A DNA stretch of 64,000 bases from Streptomyces cathayae (lineage in GTDB: Bacteria > Actinomycetota > Actinomycetes > Streptomycetales > Streptomycetaceae), in contig NZ_CP121682.1 of the NCBI RefSeq assembly GCF_029760955.1, positions 1,426,001 to 1,490,000 of the forward strand. Reading direction: 5' to 3'. Below are positions 28,676 through 38,012 of this stretch, in pieces. The translations under genes were made by a program, and so were the position numbers. The notes beneath the pieces are model-generated. The model had not been told where the DNA came from, did not search any database, and was given only the letters and a program-made list of their open reading frames with translations. The stretch's first letter is position 1; every line of letters begins with the position of its first letter.

Positions 28676-30201
28676 ACGGCCACGCTCCTCGTCGCCCCGG
28701 GTGACGGAACCTGTGTGCGCTCGTCCGGGGGCGGTGCGGCACGGCCGGCCGGCTGCCGCCGGGGGCCGGAGAGCTCGAGGTAGACGGCGCGGAAGGTGTC
28801 GACGGTCCGGCGCAGGGTGAACTGCTCGATCACCCGGAGCCGGGCGGCCTCCCCCAGGGCCGCACGCCGTGCGGGATCGCCGAGCAGTTCCAGCGCGGCG
28901 GCGGCCATCGCGGCCGGGTCCCGGGGCGGTACGACGAGACCCGCGTCACCCACGGCCTCGCGGACTCCGCCGACATCGGTGGAGACCGTCGCCCGCCCGC
29001 AGGACATGGCCTCGATCAGCGTGAAGGGGAAGCCCTCGCTGATGCTGGAGAGCATCACGACGTTGCCGGCGGCGTACGCGTCCCTGATGTCGTCGACGCG
29101 GCCCTCGAAGACGACGGCGTCCCCGTGACCGAGTTCGGCGGCCAGGGCCTCGCACCGCTCCCGGTAGGCCTCCCCGCCCCGGGGTGTCCCGCCGAACAGC
29201 CGCAGCCGGACGCCGGGCTGTTCCGCCCTGACCAGGGCGAGGGCCCGGACGAGGGTCTCCAGGTCCTTGATCGGGTCGACGCGGCCGGCCCAGCTGAGGG
29301 TCGGCGCCTCCGGTTCGGGTCCGGCCGGCGGGAAGGCCTCCGGGTCCACCCCGTTGTAGACCGTGCGGATCGACGCCGGGTCGGCCCCGCCCTCCTCCTC
29401 CCACAGCCGGTTGTAGCGGTTGCCCGGTGTGATCAGGGCGGCCCTGCGGTAGCTCTCCTCGGCCAGCAGCCGGAAGAAGCCCAGGACGAGCGCCTTGACC
29501 GGCCAGCGGTAGGGGCCGGTGCGGTAGCCGAGGTAACGCTCGCGGAGGTAGACGCCGTGCTCGGTGAGGAGCAGGGGGACGCCGTGCCGTTCCAGGGCGG
29601 CCAGTCCGGGCAGGACGGCGATCCCCCCGCTGACCGCGTGGGCGACCCCGTCCCTCGGCAGGGGCGCGGCCAGCGGGCGCAGGGCGTGCTCGAGCAGTCC
29701 GGTGGCGGTGACCGCGTCGTGCAGCGTGGGGCGGGCCTCACGGACGACCAGGCCCCGGCGGTTCCACACGGCGGTCAGCACGGCGATCGCCCGGTCGCCG
29801 CGCAGGAACGGGCCGAGTGTTCCGTCGGCGGCGGCCCGCGCCATGGTGTACAGGGCCGGGGCGAATCCGCTCTCCGCGCACGGGTCGAGCAGCGCCGTCA
29901 GGAACTGCTCGTAGGCACCGGCCAGGACTTCGCGCGGCCGCCGCCCGGGCGGACGGCCCGCGGGCGGGGGTCCCCACATCGGGACGGTCAGGAGGTTCGA
30001 GACGTGTGCGGGCAGGTCCCACACGACGGGTTCGCGGCCGGTGCCGGTGACGGCGAGGACGTCGAAGTCGATGTCGGGCATGCCGCGGACGAGTTGGTCG
30101 CACCAGACGCTCACACCGCCGTGACTGTGCGGATAGGTGCCTTCGGTGAGCAGGGTGACGCGCGCCGAGCTGGGGCGGCGCGCGCCGTGGTGAACGTACA
30201 T
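28672..30201 (-). CDS. pelF: PelF-type GT4 glycosyltransferase
   Basis: A 509-residue cytosolic glycosyltransferase. The N-terminal signature VTLLTEGTYPHSHGGVSVWC, then DQLVRGMPDIDFDVLAVTG, is the PelF/DUF3492 hallmark; the C-terminal Rossmann half has VYNGVDPEAF, LSWAGRVDPIKDLETL and the donor-site ISEGFPFTLIEAMSCGRATV. PelF polymerises UDP-sugars into the amino-sugar polymer Pel. A proline/arginine-rich tail of 30 residues looks disordered. It follows the deacetylase gene by 166 bp and overlaps the next gene by 4 nt. The symbol is by family resemblance only. Confidence 0.88.
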   Translation of the reverse strand: MYVHHGARRPSSARVTLLTEGTYPHSHGGVSVWCDQLVRGMPDIDFDVLAVTGTGREPVVWDLPAHVSNLLTVPMWGPPPAGRPPGRRPREVLAGAYEQFLTALLDPCAESGFAPALYTMARAAADGTLGPFLRGDRAIAVLTAVWNRRGLVVREARPTLHDAVTATGLLEHALRPLAAPLPRDGVAHAVSGGIAVLPGLAALERHGVPLLLTEHGVYLRERYLGYRTGPYRWPVKALVLGFFRLLAEESYRRAALITPGNRYNRLWEEEGGADPASIRTVYNGVDPEAFPPAGPEPEAPTLSWAGRVDPIKDLETLVRALALVRAEQPGVRLRLFGGTPRGGEAYRERCEALAAELGHGDAVVFEGRVDDIRDAYAAGNVVMLSSISEGFPFTLIEAMSCGRATVSTDVGGVREAVGDAGLVVPPRDPAAMAAAALELLGDPARRAALGEAARLRVIEQFTLRRTVDTFRAVYLELSGPRRQPAGRAAPPPDERTQVPSPGATRSVAV

Positions 30202-30251
30202 CGGTGGGCTCCACGGCCGGGTACGGGGTGGGGTGGGGTGCGGCGCGGGGT

Positions 30252-30302
30252 GGGGATCGTGCCGGGGCGGGGATCGCGCCGGGGCGGGGATCGCGCCGGG
30301 GC
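30252..30302 (-). repeat. Three tandem 17-bp repeats between deacetylase and pelF-like genes
   Basis: The unit GGGGATCGCGCCGGGGC occurs three times in a row (the first with one change), then partial GC-rich sequence continues to about 30310. It fills much of the 166-bp gap. It could fold as an RNA element or simply be slippage sequence. Confidence 0.8.
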
Positions 30303-30367
30303 GGGCCCCGGCGCCCGGTCACCCGTCGGTGACCGGGGCCGGTGCCTCGGGTGGGCCGGTGGGCCGT

Positions 30368-32503
30368 TCAGTTCCGCGCGGTGTACGGCACGTGGTCCCG
30401 CACGCCGGCGGGGACCCGGGTGTCCGGGGCCGGCTCGGCGACCGGAGCCTTCGCCTCCGGGGCCGCTCCGTCGCCGTCGGTGGCGGAGGCCGGCAGGGTG
30501 AAGGAGAGGGCGGCCTGGCCCGCCGTCCGCGTCCAGCCGGACACCCGGCCCGCGTAGGCCTCGCCGAACGCGTCTCCCGCGAGGGTGGTCCCGGCGGGCG
30601 CGGTGGCGGTGACGGCCGTGCCGTCCGGCGCCTCTACGGTCACCGTGCCGCCGACGCGGTAGGCGGTGACCTGGTCTTCCCGCAGGGCGTCGGCCCAGGC
30701 GGCACGGCGCTGGAGTTCGGCGCCGATGTCCTTCATCCGCAGGTTCACCACGGGGGTGTCGTCGGCGAACAGGGCCTCGTAGCCGTCGAGTACGCCGTCC
30801 AGGACCGGGTAGGCGATGCGGTCCTCGGCCAGGTTGGACTGGTGGATGAAGTGCGGCTTGGGATCGTTGGCGAGGACGTGGCCGAACGCGATCCGGGTCT
30901 CCAGAGGGACGATGTACCCGGTGTACCCCGTCGCGGGGTCCAGCGGAGCCGGCAGGCACGTCGTGGTGGCCGGGTTGTCCTCGCAGATGCCGCTTCCGCC
31001 CTGGGCACGACCGGTGTAGATCCAGTTGTACTCGTCGACCTGCTCGGCCGTCCGCCCGGCGTTGAAGAAGACGTTCATCGGGTAGCGCGAGACGGTCGTG
31101 GCCGGCCCGACCCGACGCTGCACGGGGTCGCGGGAGTTGTCCGAGGCGAGCCAGGTGATGCCGTTGTCGGCGAGGGCGGGGGCCAGGTTCGGATTGTCCT
31201 CGGGCTGCTGCGGCAGCACCTTGAGTCCGGAGTGTTCGCCGGTCACCAACTCGTCGTCGTGCAGGGGCAGTCCGGCGGTCTCTCCCCAGACGCGGTTGGC
31301 GGCGATCTCGTCGGCGATGGCCGTGCGGCCGACCCACTTGGTGCTGCCGTCGGCGTGGGTGGCGCACCGCCACGGCACCACCGATGTGTCCTGCTCGCAG
31401 CCGAGGAAGGAGTGCGTGTAGGTGTGGTTGATCCAGCGGAACCGGTCCCGCTCGGCGATCAGTCTGTCCGCCAGGGGGTCGGCTCCGCCGTTGCCCTGGC
31501 GGTGGTCGACGCTGCCGGCGCCGTTGTAGGCGAGGTCGAGGGTGAAGTCCTGCTCGCTCTGCCAGGAGGTGGCGTGGTCCACGTCGGCGGGGAGCATGCG
31601 GATCGGGTCGGGTGTGCCCTCGCCCTCCGGGCAGTCGACGTCGCCGGGAGTGCAGTTCAGCTCCGTGTCCCAGCGGTCGTCGGCGGCGAGGACGTCGTCG
31701 ACGTGCACGGCGAAGTAGTTCCTGGAGGCGCCCAGGTGCACGCCGCCGGTCATCCAGTCCACGATGCCCCGGGCCAGCAGTCCGAACTGCTGCTGGTGCT
31801 GGTTGTAGACGAAGGTGACGACGAGTTCCCGCCGTCCGTCGTGCCGGTACTCCCCCACCAGCGAACCCCGCCCGGTCCCGCCCGGGATCGCGGCCTCGAC
31901 GTACGGAGTGAAGTCCGCGCCGGCCACGGGGGTCGACAGGTAGGCGTAACTTTCGCTCACGGCAGGTGAGTTGTCCTCGAAGGGGACCTGGCCGTCCAGG
32001 TAGCCGAAGGGGCCTGCCCGGCCCGCGTCGGTCACCTCGGCCCGCACCCCGTCGATGCTGCCGGCGTAGCCGTCGCCGACCGGGTACTCCAGGCCCGCCT
32101 CCGGGCGCGCGTAGGTGTAGGCGTCGACCTGCGGGATGTCGTAGGTCCGCTCGTAGGCGGCGAGCGCCGTCATCTCGGGCGAGTTCGCCGGGAACGGGTT
32201 GTCGTTGGGCAGCACCACCGCCTGGTACTTGGCGCGTGGCAGCCCGTCCACGGTGTCGGCGAGGAAGCCGGAGTCGATGACGGGGCGGTCGGACCGGGTG
32301 AGGTCCACTTCGGTGTACGGCGTGCCGGCGGTCCTCAGTTCGGCCGCGATCGCGTCCACGGCCGGACCCCCGTCGCTGACGACCAGGACACGCAGGTCGA
32401 CGCGGGGTAAGTCGTCGGCGGCGTGCGCGGCCGCGCCCGGCACACCCAGGGCAGCGATGAGTGCGCCCACCGTGAACACGGCGGTGCGTGTGATCCGCTT
32501 CAT
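30368..32503 (-). CDS. Secreted Agd3/PelA-type polysaccharide deacetylase (CE18-like)
   Basis: A 711-residue exported protein from an ATG at 32503 with GGGAGGGG 7-10 nt upstream. Residues 1-29 are a signal peptide. A flavodoxin-like N-terminal part (VDLRVLVVSDGG) is followed by the catalytic region, with the metal motif HVDDV at 267-271 and His360/His364 in INHTYTHSF. This pattern, and the text NYFAVHVDDVLAADDRWD, recall fungal Agd3 (CE18) and the PelA deacetylase module, which remove acetyl groups from N-acetylgalactosamine polymers and make them sticky and cationic. It is the first gene of the cluster and likely acts outside the membrane. Confidence 0.82.
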   Translation of the reverse strand: MKRITRTAVFTVGALIAALGVPGAAAHAADDLPRVDLRVLVVSDGGPAVDAIAAELRTAGTPYTEVDLTRSDRPVIDSGFLADTVDGLPRAKYQAVVLPNDNPFPANSPEMTALAAYERTYDIPQVDAYTYARPEAGLEYPVGDGYAGSIDGVRAEVTDAGRAGPFGYLDGQVPFEDNSPAVSESYAYLSTPVAGADFTPYVEAAIPGGTGRGSLVGEYRHDGRRELVVTFVYNQHQQQFGLLARGIVDWMTGGVHLGASRNYFAVHVDDVLAADDRWDTELNCTPGDVDCPEGEGTPDPIRMLPADVDHATSWQSEQDFTLDLAYNGAGSVDHRQGNGGADPLADRLIAERDRFRWINHTYTHSFLGCEQDTSVVPWRCATHADGSTKWVGRTAIADEIAANRVWGETAGLPLHDDELVTGEHSGLKVLPQQPEDNPNLAPALADNGITWLASDNSRDPVQRRVGPATTVSRYPMNVFFNAGRTAEQVDEYNWIYTGRAQGGSGICEDNPATTTCLPAPLDPATGYTGYIVPLETRIAFGHVLANDPKPHFIHQSNLAEDRIAYPVLDGVLDGYEALFADDTPVVNLRMKDIGAELQRRAAWADALREDQVTAYRVGGTVTVEAPDGTAVTATAPAGTTLAGDAFGEAYAGRVSGWTRTAGQAALSFTLPASATDGDGAAPEAKAPVAEPAPDTRVPAGVRDHVPYTARN

Positions 32504-32721
32504 GCGGTGCAGTCCCCTCCCACGGACAGGGGTGGACACCGCTCCACCGGAGCCGACGCACCCCCGCGCGCGACGCCGGCATCCCCCTCAGAAGCCAGTC
32601 GTCGACGCATCCGTCACGTCACATGGTGATGGCTTTGTGTGCTTCTCGTGGGCCAATTGCGAAAACTGACGGAAAAGCGCGGTCGACCATCAGGGTGCCG
32701 ACGGTCCGGAAGCGGGGCCGG

Positions 32722-34866
32722 TCATCGGATGTCCGGGCTGTCCAGGGCGTCCAGGGCGTCCAGGCCGGTGAGGGCGCCGACGGGGTCCGGGTCGGGGGTG
32801 CCGCGGGGCCACCAGTCGTCGTGGCCCGGTTCGGACTCGTACGCGTACCAGAGGTGGTCCCGGCCGAGGCGGAGCTGGACGTGTCCGCGGGGGTGGGTGA
32901 GGTGGTTGCGCCAGGGACGGAAGGCGGGCAGGTCGGCGGCGAGGAGCAGTGGGCGGGCGCGGTCGAAGCGGCCGGCCGGCGGGTCCCAGGGGTCCTCCAG
33001 TGCGTCGAGTCCCGTCGGACCGCCCTGGCGCCACGCGGCGACCGCGCGCGCCAGCTCGGCCGGGGTGCGCCCGGCCGCTCGGGCGAGCGAGGAGTACAGC
33101 GCGCGGGTGGCCGCGGTGAGCCCGGAGCCGGGGCGGGCGGCCGCCAGCCGTACCGCGTCCTGCCACAGCGTGAGCCCGCCGACGGGGTCGCGGCCGGTGG
33201 TGAGCAGGGCGTGCGCGCGGGCGGCGGCGTCGGTGGCGAGCTGGTCGAGCGCGAACGGGTCCGGGCCGCCGGGGGACGCGGGGTACACGGGCGGCTGCTC
33301 GGGGTGCGGGGGCGGGGGCAGCGGGGCCGGAAGCGGCGGGAGGCAGCGGCGGGCGACGGCCTCACCGGCCCGCACTCCGGGGAGGGACTCCGGTTCCCTG
33401 CCCCGGGTGGCGCGGGCCGCGCGGGCCGCGCTGCGCCGGGACAGGGCCTCGATCACCTGGTGCTCGCCCCGGCCGCGCAGCAGGAGCAGCACGAACGGGT
33501 CGGCGTCGAGCAGCCGGGCGGTCTGGTAGCAGAGGGCGGCGGCGTGCTTGCAGGGGTGCCCGGAGTCGGGGCAGCTGCACTGCGGTTCGAGGTCCCCGGG
33601 ACGGGGGAGCAGCGGGGCCCCGCAGTCGGCGAGGGACTGGGGCAGCTCTTTTTCCAGCAGGGCCGCGATGTCGCCGGGCCGGTCGGCGGCGGTGTCCAGG
33701 AAGCGCTCCCAGTCGGCGTCCCCGAAGGTGCGCAGCCGCACCTGCACCCGGTACGGGCGGGGGCGGCTCCCCTGGACGTAGGCGAGGACGAGCCCGGGGG
33801 TGACGGTGACGGCGTCGACGTGTCCCCGCTCCGCGTACCGGCGTCCGCGGGCCAGCCGCGCGGTGTCCAGCGCGCCCTCCTCCAGCGCCGTGACCCACGC
33901 GTTGCCCCACCAGGTCTCGGCGAACCCCGGTCCGGCCGAGGCGCCGGGCGGGAACGCGGGGAAGGTGCGGCGCAGCTCGCCGTCGCGGGCGGGGGCGGCC
34001 ATGGAGCGGGGGGTGTGCGACGGCGGGGAGGCGGAGGGGGTGGAAGAAGCCGGGGGCGCCGGGAGGGTCGGGGGTTCGGGGCGGGCCGGGGGTTCGGGGC
34101 GGGTTCCGTCGGGCTTCGGGGCCGGTTCGTCCGCCTCGGGGGGTGAGGGGAGGGCGCCGGTGAGCAGTTCCCGTACCTGGTGCGCTCCTCCGCCCGCTGC
34201 TCGCTCACCCGGCCGGGCGCTCTCGGCGCGGTCGCCCCGGGTGGTGCGCGGGACCCGGGGAACGGTGCCCGACGGTAGGCTCCCGGCACGCCGCACGGCG
34301 GTCTCCCGGTCGCCTGTTTCCCGCACACCGGTTTCCCGGTCGTCGGTCTCCCGGTCGGTTGTCTCCGTGTGTGCGCGCAGCGCTTCCTCCCGGGCCGAAC
34401 GCAGGGCCTCCCGCGCGATGTCACCGGGACGTCGGCCGGACCGGTCCGGCGGATCCGGCGTGATCGGCCGGTCCGGCGCGATCGGCCGGTTCCGGGGGGC
34501 TGCGGCTGCCGACGGTGCGGTGGTGTCCGTACCCTCGTCGCCCTCGTCGCCCTTCTCTGCTCCTGTGCCCCTCTCCCCCGACGCGTCCGCGGGCCCGGTC
34601 GCTTCGGGGTGTCCCGTTCCCGCCGCGCGTCGGGCGAGCACCGCCCTGCGCAGGGCGTCGCGGGCCACGTCACCCGGGCGCTGCTCCCGGTCCGCGGCCT
34701 GCCCGCGCGCCCCGGTGCCCGGGTCCGGGTCGGGCGCGGCGGCGGGCGCGGGGTGCCGGTCCGGGGTGCCGGTGTCCGCCGGTGCGGTGTCCGCCGGTTC
34801 GGCGTTCGCGCGCCGGCGGGCCGCCCGCAGGGCCTCCCGCGCCTGGTCGGACGGGCGGGGCGTCAT
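32722..34866 (-). CDS. SWIM zinc-finger protein
   Basis: A 714-residue protein. The first ~300 residues are low-complexity, rich in Ala, Arg, Pro and repeated RETGDRET-like text. A SWIM finger CSCPDSGHPCKH lies at about 427-438, after FAETWWGNAWVTALEEGALD. The C-terminus carries a three-fold LDA repeat. The ATG overlaps the stop of the SNF2 helicase gene (ATGA), a pair found throughout actinobacteria; the two are presumed to act together on DNA or nucleoprotein. The frame is open far upstream inside the helicase gene, but that part is a shadow. Confidence 0.88.
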   Translation of the reverse strand: MTPRPSDQAREALRAARRRANAEPADTAPADTGTPDRHPAPAAAPDPDPGTGARGQAADREQRPGDVARDALRRAVLARRAAGTGHPEATGPADASGERGTGAEKGDEGDEGTDTTAPSAAAAPRNRPIAPDRPITPDPPDRSGRRPGDIAREALRSAREEALRAHTETTDRETDDRETGVRETGDRETAVRRAGSLPSGTVPRVPRTTRGDRAESARPGERAAGGGAHQVRELLTGALPSPPEADEPAPKPDGTRPEPPARPEPPTLPAPPASSTPSASPPSHTPRSMAAPARDGELRRTFPAFPPGASAGPGFAETWWGNAWVTALEEGALDTARLARGRRYAERGHVDAVTVTPGLVLAYVQGSRPRPYRVQVRLRTFGDADWERFLDTAADRPGDIAALLEKELPQSLADCGAPLLPRPGDLEPQCSCPDSGHPCKHAAALCYQTARLLDADPFVLLLLRGRGEHQVIEALSRRSAARAARATRGREPESLPGVRAGEAVARRCLPPLPAPLPPPPHPEQPPVYPASPGGPDPFALDQLATDAAARAHALLTTGRDPVGGLTLWQDAVRLAAARPGSGLTAATRALYSSLARAAGRTPAELARAVAAWRQGGPTGLDALEDPWDPPAGRFDRARPLLLAADLPAFRPWRNHLTHPRGHVQLRLGRDHLWYAYESEPGHDDWWPRGTPDPDPVGALTGLDALDALDSPDIR

Positions 34867-37862
34867 GACGTCCTCCGCAGGGAGACCAGATCGGACAGTT
34901 CGCGGTCGGAGAGTTCCGTGAGCGCCGACTCGCCGGAGCCGAGGATCGCGTCGGCGAGGGCCCGCTTGGCCTCCAGCATCTCGGCGATACGGTCCTCGAT
35001 CGTGCCCTCGGTGATGAGGCGGTGGACCTGGACCGGCTGGGTCTGGCCGATGCGGTAGGCGCGGTCGGTGGCCTGCTCCTCGACCGCCGGGTTCCACCAG
35101 CGGTCGAAGTGGACGACATGGCCCGCGCGGGTGAGGTTCAGGCCGGTGCCCGCCGCCTTCAGGGAGAGGACCAGGACGGGGGTCGTACCGCTCTGGAAGC
35201 GGTCCACCATGCGCTCCCGCTCCGGTACCGGCGTACCTCCGTGGAGGAGCTCGACCGGGACCGCGCGCCCGGTCAGATGCGCGGTGATCAGCCGGGCCAT
35301 GCCGACGTACTGCGTGAAGACCAGGGCCGATCCGTCCTCGGCGAGCAGGGTGTCCAGCAGTTCGTCCAGCAGGGCCAGTTTGCCCGAGCGGGCCGCCATG
35401 CGGTCGCCGCCGGCCCGTGCGTGCTCGTCCTTGAGGTAGAGCGCCGGGTGGTCGCAGATCTGTTTGAGCGCGGTCAGCAGCTTCAGCACCAGACCGCGGC
35501 GGCCCATGCCCTGGGCGGTCTCGATGGCGAGCATCGACTCGCGCACCACCGCCTCGTAGAGCGCGGCCTGTTCCCGGGTGAGCGGGACCGGGTGGTCCGT
35601 CTCGGTCTTCGGCGGCAGTTCGGGGACGATGCCCGGGTCGGACTTCCTGCGCCGCAGGAGGAAGGGCCGCACCAGGCGGGAGAGGCGCTCGACGGCCTGC
35701 TCGTCCTCGCCGTTCTCCACCGCGCGGGCGTGCCGGGCGCGGAAGGACTTCAGCGGGCCGAGGAGCCCGGGGGTCGTCCAGTCGAGGAGGGCCCACAGCT
35801 CGGAGAGGTTGTTCTCGACGGGGGTGCCGGTGAGCGCCACGCGCGCCGGGGACGGAATGGTGCGCAGCGCCCTGGCCGTGGCCGAGTGCGGGTTCTTGAC
35901 GTGCTGGGCCTCGTCGGCGACGACCATGCCCCAGCGCTGTGCGGCCAGTGTCGGGGCGGCCGAGCGCATGGTGCCGTAGGTGGTGAGGACGAAGCCCCCG
36001 GCCAGGTCGTCCAGGGTGCGGTCCGGGCCGTGGAAGCGGCGCACGGGGACGCCGGGCGCGAACCGGGTGATCTCCCGCTGCCAGTTGCCGAGCAGGGAGG
36101 CCGGGCAGACGACCAGTGTCGGCTCGGTGCGGGCCCGCTTCAGATGCAGCGCGATGAGGGTGATCGTCTTGCCCAGGCCCATGTCGTCGGCGAGGCAGCC
36201 GCCGAGGCCGAGCGAGGTCATGAGGTCGAGCCAGGCCAGGCCGCGCAGCTGGTAGTCGCGCAGGGTGGCGTCGAGTCCGGGCGGCGGGTCGGCGGGCCGC
36301 ACGCCGGCGGTGAGGCGGTCGCGGAGTACCGCCAGGGCGCCGACCGGGACCGCCTCGACGGTCTCGCCGTCGGCCTCCGCGGTGCCGGTGAGGGCGATGG
36401 ACAGCGCGTCGACGGGGTCGAGCAGGCCCAATTCCCGTGTGCGGGCCTTGCGGACGAGGGCCGGGTCGACCAGTACCCACTGGTCGCGCAGCCGGACGAC
36501 CGGGCGGTGGGCCTCGGCCAGGGCGTCCATCTCGGCCTCGGTGAGCGGATCGCCGCCGAGCGCGAGCTGCCAGCCGAACCGCAGCAGGTCCTCGCTCTCG
36601 AAGAAACCGCTCCCGTCGGTCGCCGCACCGGGGGCCGACCGGACCACCGCCGTCGCGGTCAGGTCCTGGGCGAGGTCCCTGGGCCAGTGCACGGCGACAC
36701 CGGCCGCCGCGAGCCGGGTCGCGGCCACGCCGAGCAGATCGTTCACCTCGTCCTCCGACAGGGCCAGCACGTCGGGTACGTCCTGGTCGGAGAGCCGGTC
36801 CAGCGGGGCCCAGACACGGGCCGCCCGGCGGACGGCGAGGGCCGCGTCCACCCGCGCGCGGGGGCCGAACGCACGGTCCGCCGTACCCGCCCACAGGGCC
36901 GCCGCGTCGGCGACGAGGGTGGGGTCGGCGAGGCTGTGCACCTGGACGATCGCCGCACCGGCCGCGCGCGCGCCGTCGCCGGCCGCGCTCCGGTCGGCGC
37001 CGTCGAACAGGTCGAACGCCGAGAGGTCGAGGCGGAGCGAGACGCGCACCCCGGCGTCCATGCCGGCGGCGACCTCGGCGGCCCAGTCGTGGGCGCCGGG
37101 CAGCCGCTGGGCCTTTCGCGCGGCGAACGGCAGCCCCGAGGCGTACGGCGCGGCGGGGGTGCGGGGCAGGGTGTCCGCGACCGCGTCGAGGAAGGCGCGG
37201 ACGAGTGCTCCCGGCTCCGGCAGCCGCAGCGGGCCGGAGCCGGGCAGCGGGACCGCGTGCCCCTCGAACGGCAGGGCCGCGGCCACCGCGCGCAGGTGCG
37301 CCACGTCGTCGGGGTCGAGCGGGCCGGCCCGCCAGGCGTCGTGACCGGTGGGCGTCAGACCGGGCAGCAGCCGGCCGCGGGCGGTGAGCCGCAGCGCGTG
37401 CAGGGCGGCGGCGCCCCAGCAGGCGGTGGCGGGATGGGCGGCGGGGTCGTGCCGGGCGCGGACCAGCAGGGGCAGGGCCTGGTCGAGGGACAGGAAGTGG
37501 GCGCCGACCGTCCGCCGCCGCACCCCGGCGCCGTGCGGGTGGGTGACGGTGAGCCGGGCACGCGGGGCGGGCTCCGGCCCGGGGGCGGTCAGCACCATGG
37601 GGTCCGCGGGACCCGTGGGACCCGTGGGACCCGTGGAGTCGACGGGCTCGACGGGGTCGCCCTCGGGGTCGTAGAAGGCGATCCGTCCGTCGCGCGGAAG
37701 GGGTGCGGGCAGGAACACCGCGGCGAGCCCGACAGAGATCTCCGCCGGCTCCATCGCCTCTGCGCCCACAGCACTCTCGGCGCCCACAGCACTCTCGGCG
37801 ATCCCTGCGCTCTCCGCCCCGGCCGTGCGCCGCTCGGCCGTCACGGTCGTCCCCTCGCCCAT
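34863..37862 (-). CDS. SNF2/HepA-type DEAD helicase
   Basis: About 999 residues. Motif I CLADDMGLGKTITLIAL lies near 553-569, motif II VVADEAQHVKN near 646, and the RecA2 end DRAYRIGQTQPVQVHRL then ITEGTIEDRIAEML is complete. A helicase-associated N-terminal region of ~500 residues precedes it. It is a Swi2/Snf2 ATP-driven DNA translocase, possibly in repair or transcription recycling. I start at ATG 37862; a GTG at 37844 with GAGGGG in front of it is the rival. The N-terminus contains tandem AESAVG and GPTGPT repeats made by short DNA repeats. Confidence 0.93.
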   Translation of the reverse strand: MGEGTTVTAERRTAGAESAGIAESAVGAESAVGAEAMEPAEISVGLAAVFLPAPLPRDGRIAFYDPEGDPVEPVDSTGPTGPTGPADPMVLTAPGPEPAPRARLTVTHPHGAGVRRRTVGAHFLSLDQALPLLVRARHDPAAHPATACWGAAALHALRLTARGRLLPGLTPTGHDAWRAGPLDPDDVAHLRAVAAALPFEGHAVPLPGSGPLRLPEPGALVRAFLDAVADTLPRTPAAPYASGLPFAARKAQRLPGAHDWAAEVAAGMDAGVRVSLRLDLSAFDLFDGADRSAAGDGARAAGAAIVQVHSLADPTLVADAAALWAGTADRAFGPRARVDAALAVRRAARVWAPLDRLSDQDVPDVLALSEDEVNDLLGVAATRLAAAGVAVHWPRDLAQDLTATAVVRSAPGAATDGSGFFESEDLLRFGWQLALGGDPLTEAEMDALAEAHRPVVRLRDQWVLVDPALVRKARTRELGLLDPVDALSIALTGTAEADGETVEAVPVGALAVLRDRLTAGVRPADPPPGLDATLRDYQLRGLAWLDLMTSLGLGGCLADDMGLGKTITLIALHLKRARTEPTLVVCPASLLGNWQREITRFAPGVPVRRFHGPDRTLDDLAGGFVLTTYGTMRSAAPTLAAQRWGMVVADEAQHVKNPHSATARALRTIPSPARVALTGTPVENNLSELWALLDWTTPGLLGPLKSFRARHARAVENGEDEQAVERLSRLVRPFLLRRRKSDPGIVPELPPKTETDHPVPLTREQAALYEAVVRESMLAIETAQGMGRRGLVLKLLTALKQICDHPALYLKDEHARAGGDRMAARSGKLALLDELLDTLLAEDGSALVFTQYVGMARLITAHLTGRAVPVELLHGGTPVPERERMVDRFQSGTTPVLVLSLKAAGTGLNLTRAGHVVHFDRWWNPAVEEQATDRAYRIGQTQPVQVHRLITEGTIEDRIAEMLEAKRALADAILGSGESALTELSDRELSDLVSLRRTS

Positions 37863-38012
37863 CCGTCCTGCCACCTCCCGCCCGCTCCTGCCCGCTCCGC
37901 CCGCGTGGTCACCTCGACCGTCCTCGACTCTACGGACGGGCACTGACAATCCGTCCCGGCGCCCTGACCGGGCCGGCCGGGGCGAGGGGGGAGCGAGGGA
38001 GCGGCGGTGGGG

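Noticed and set aside
30111..32582. 823-residue minus-strand ORF in another frame over the deacetylase gene
   Set aside because: Arginine/proline-rich shadow; the overlapping frame has a signal peptide and metal motifs.
34867..36894. Upstream extension of the SWIM-protein frame to a 1390-residue ORF
   Set aside because: Residues encoded upstream of 34866 are arginine/glycine/proline-rich and lie out of frame within the conserved SNF2 helicase gene; the real start is the ATGA overlap.
35022..37946. 974-residue plus-strand ORF opposite the SNF2 gene
   Set aside because: Its text is the low-complexity mirror of a conserved helicase on the other strand, an effect of GC-rich codon use.
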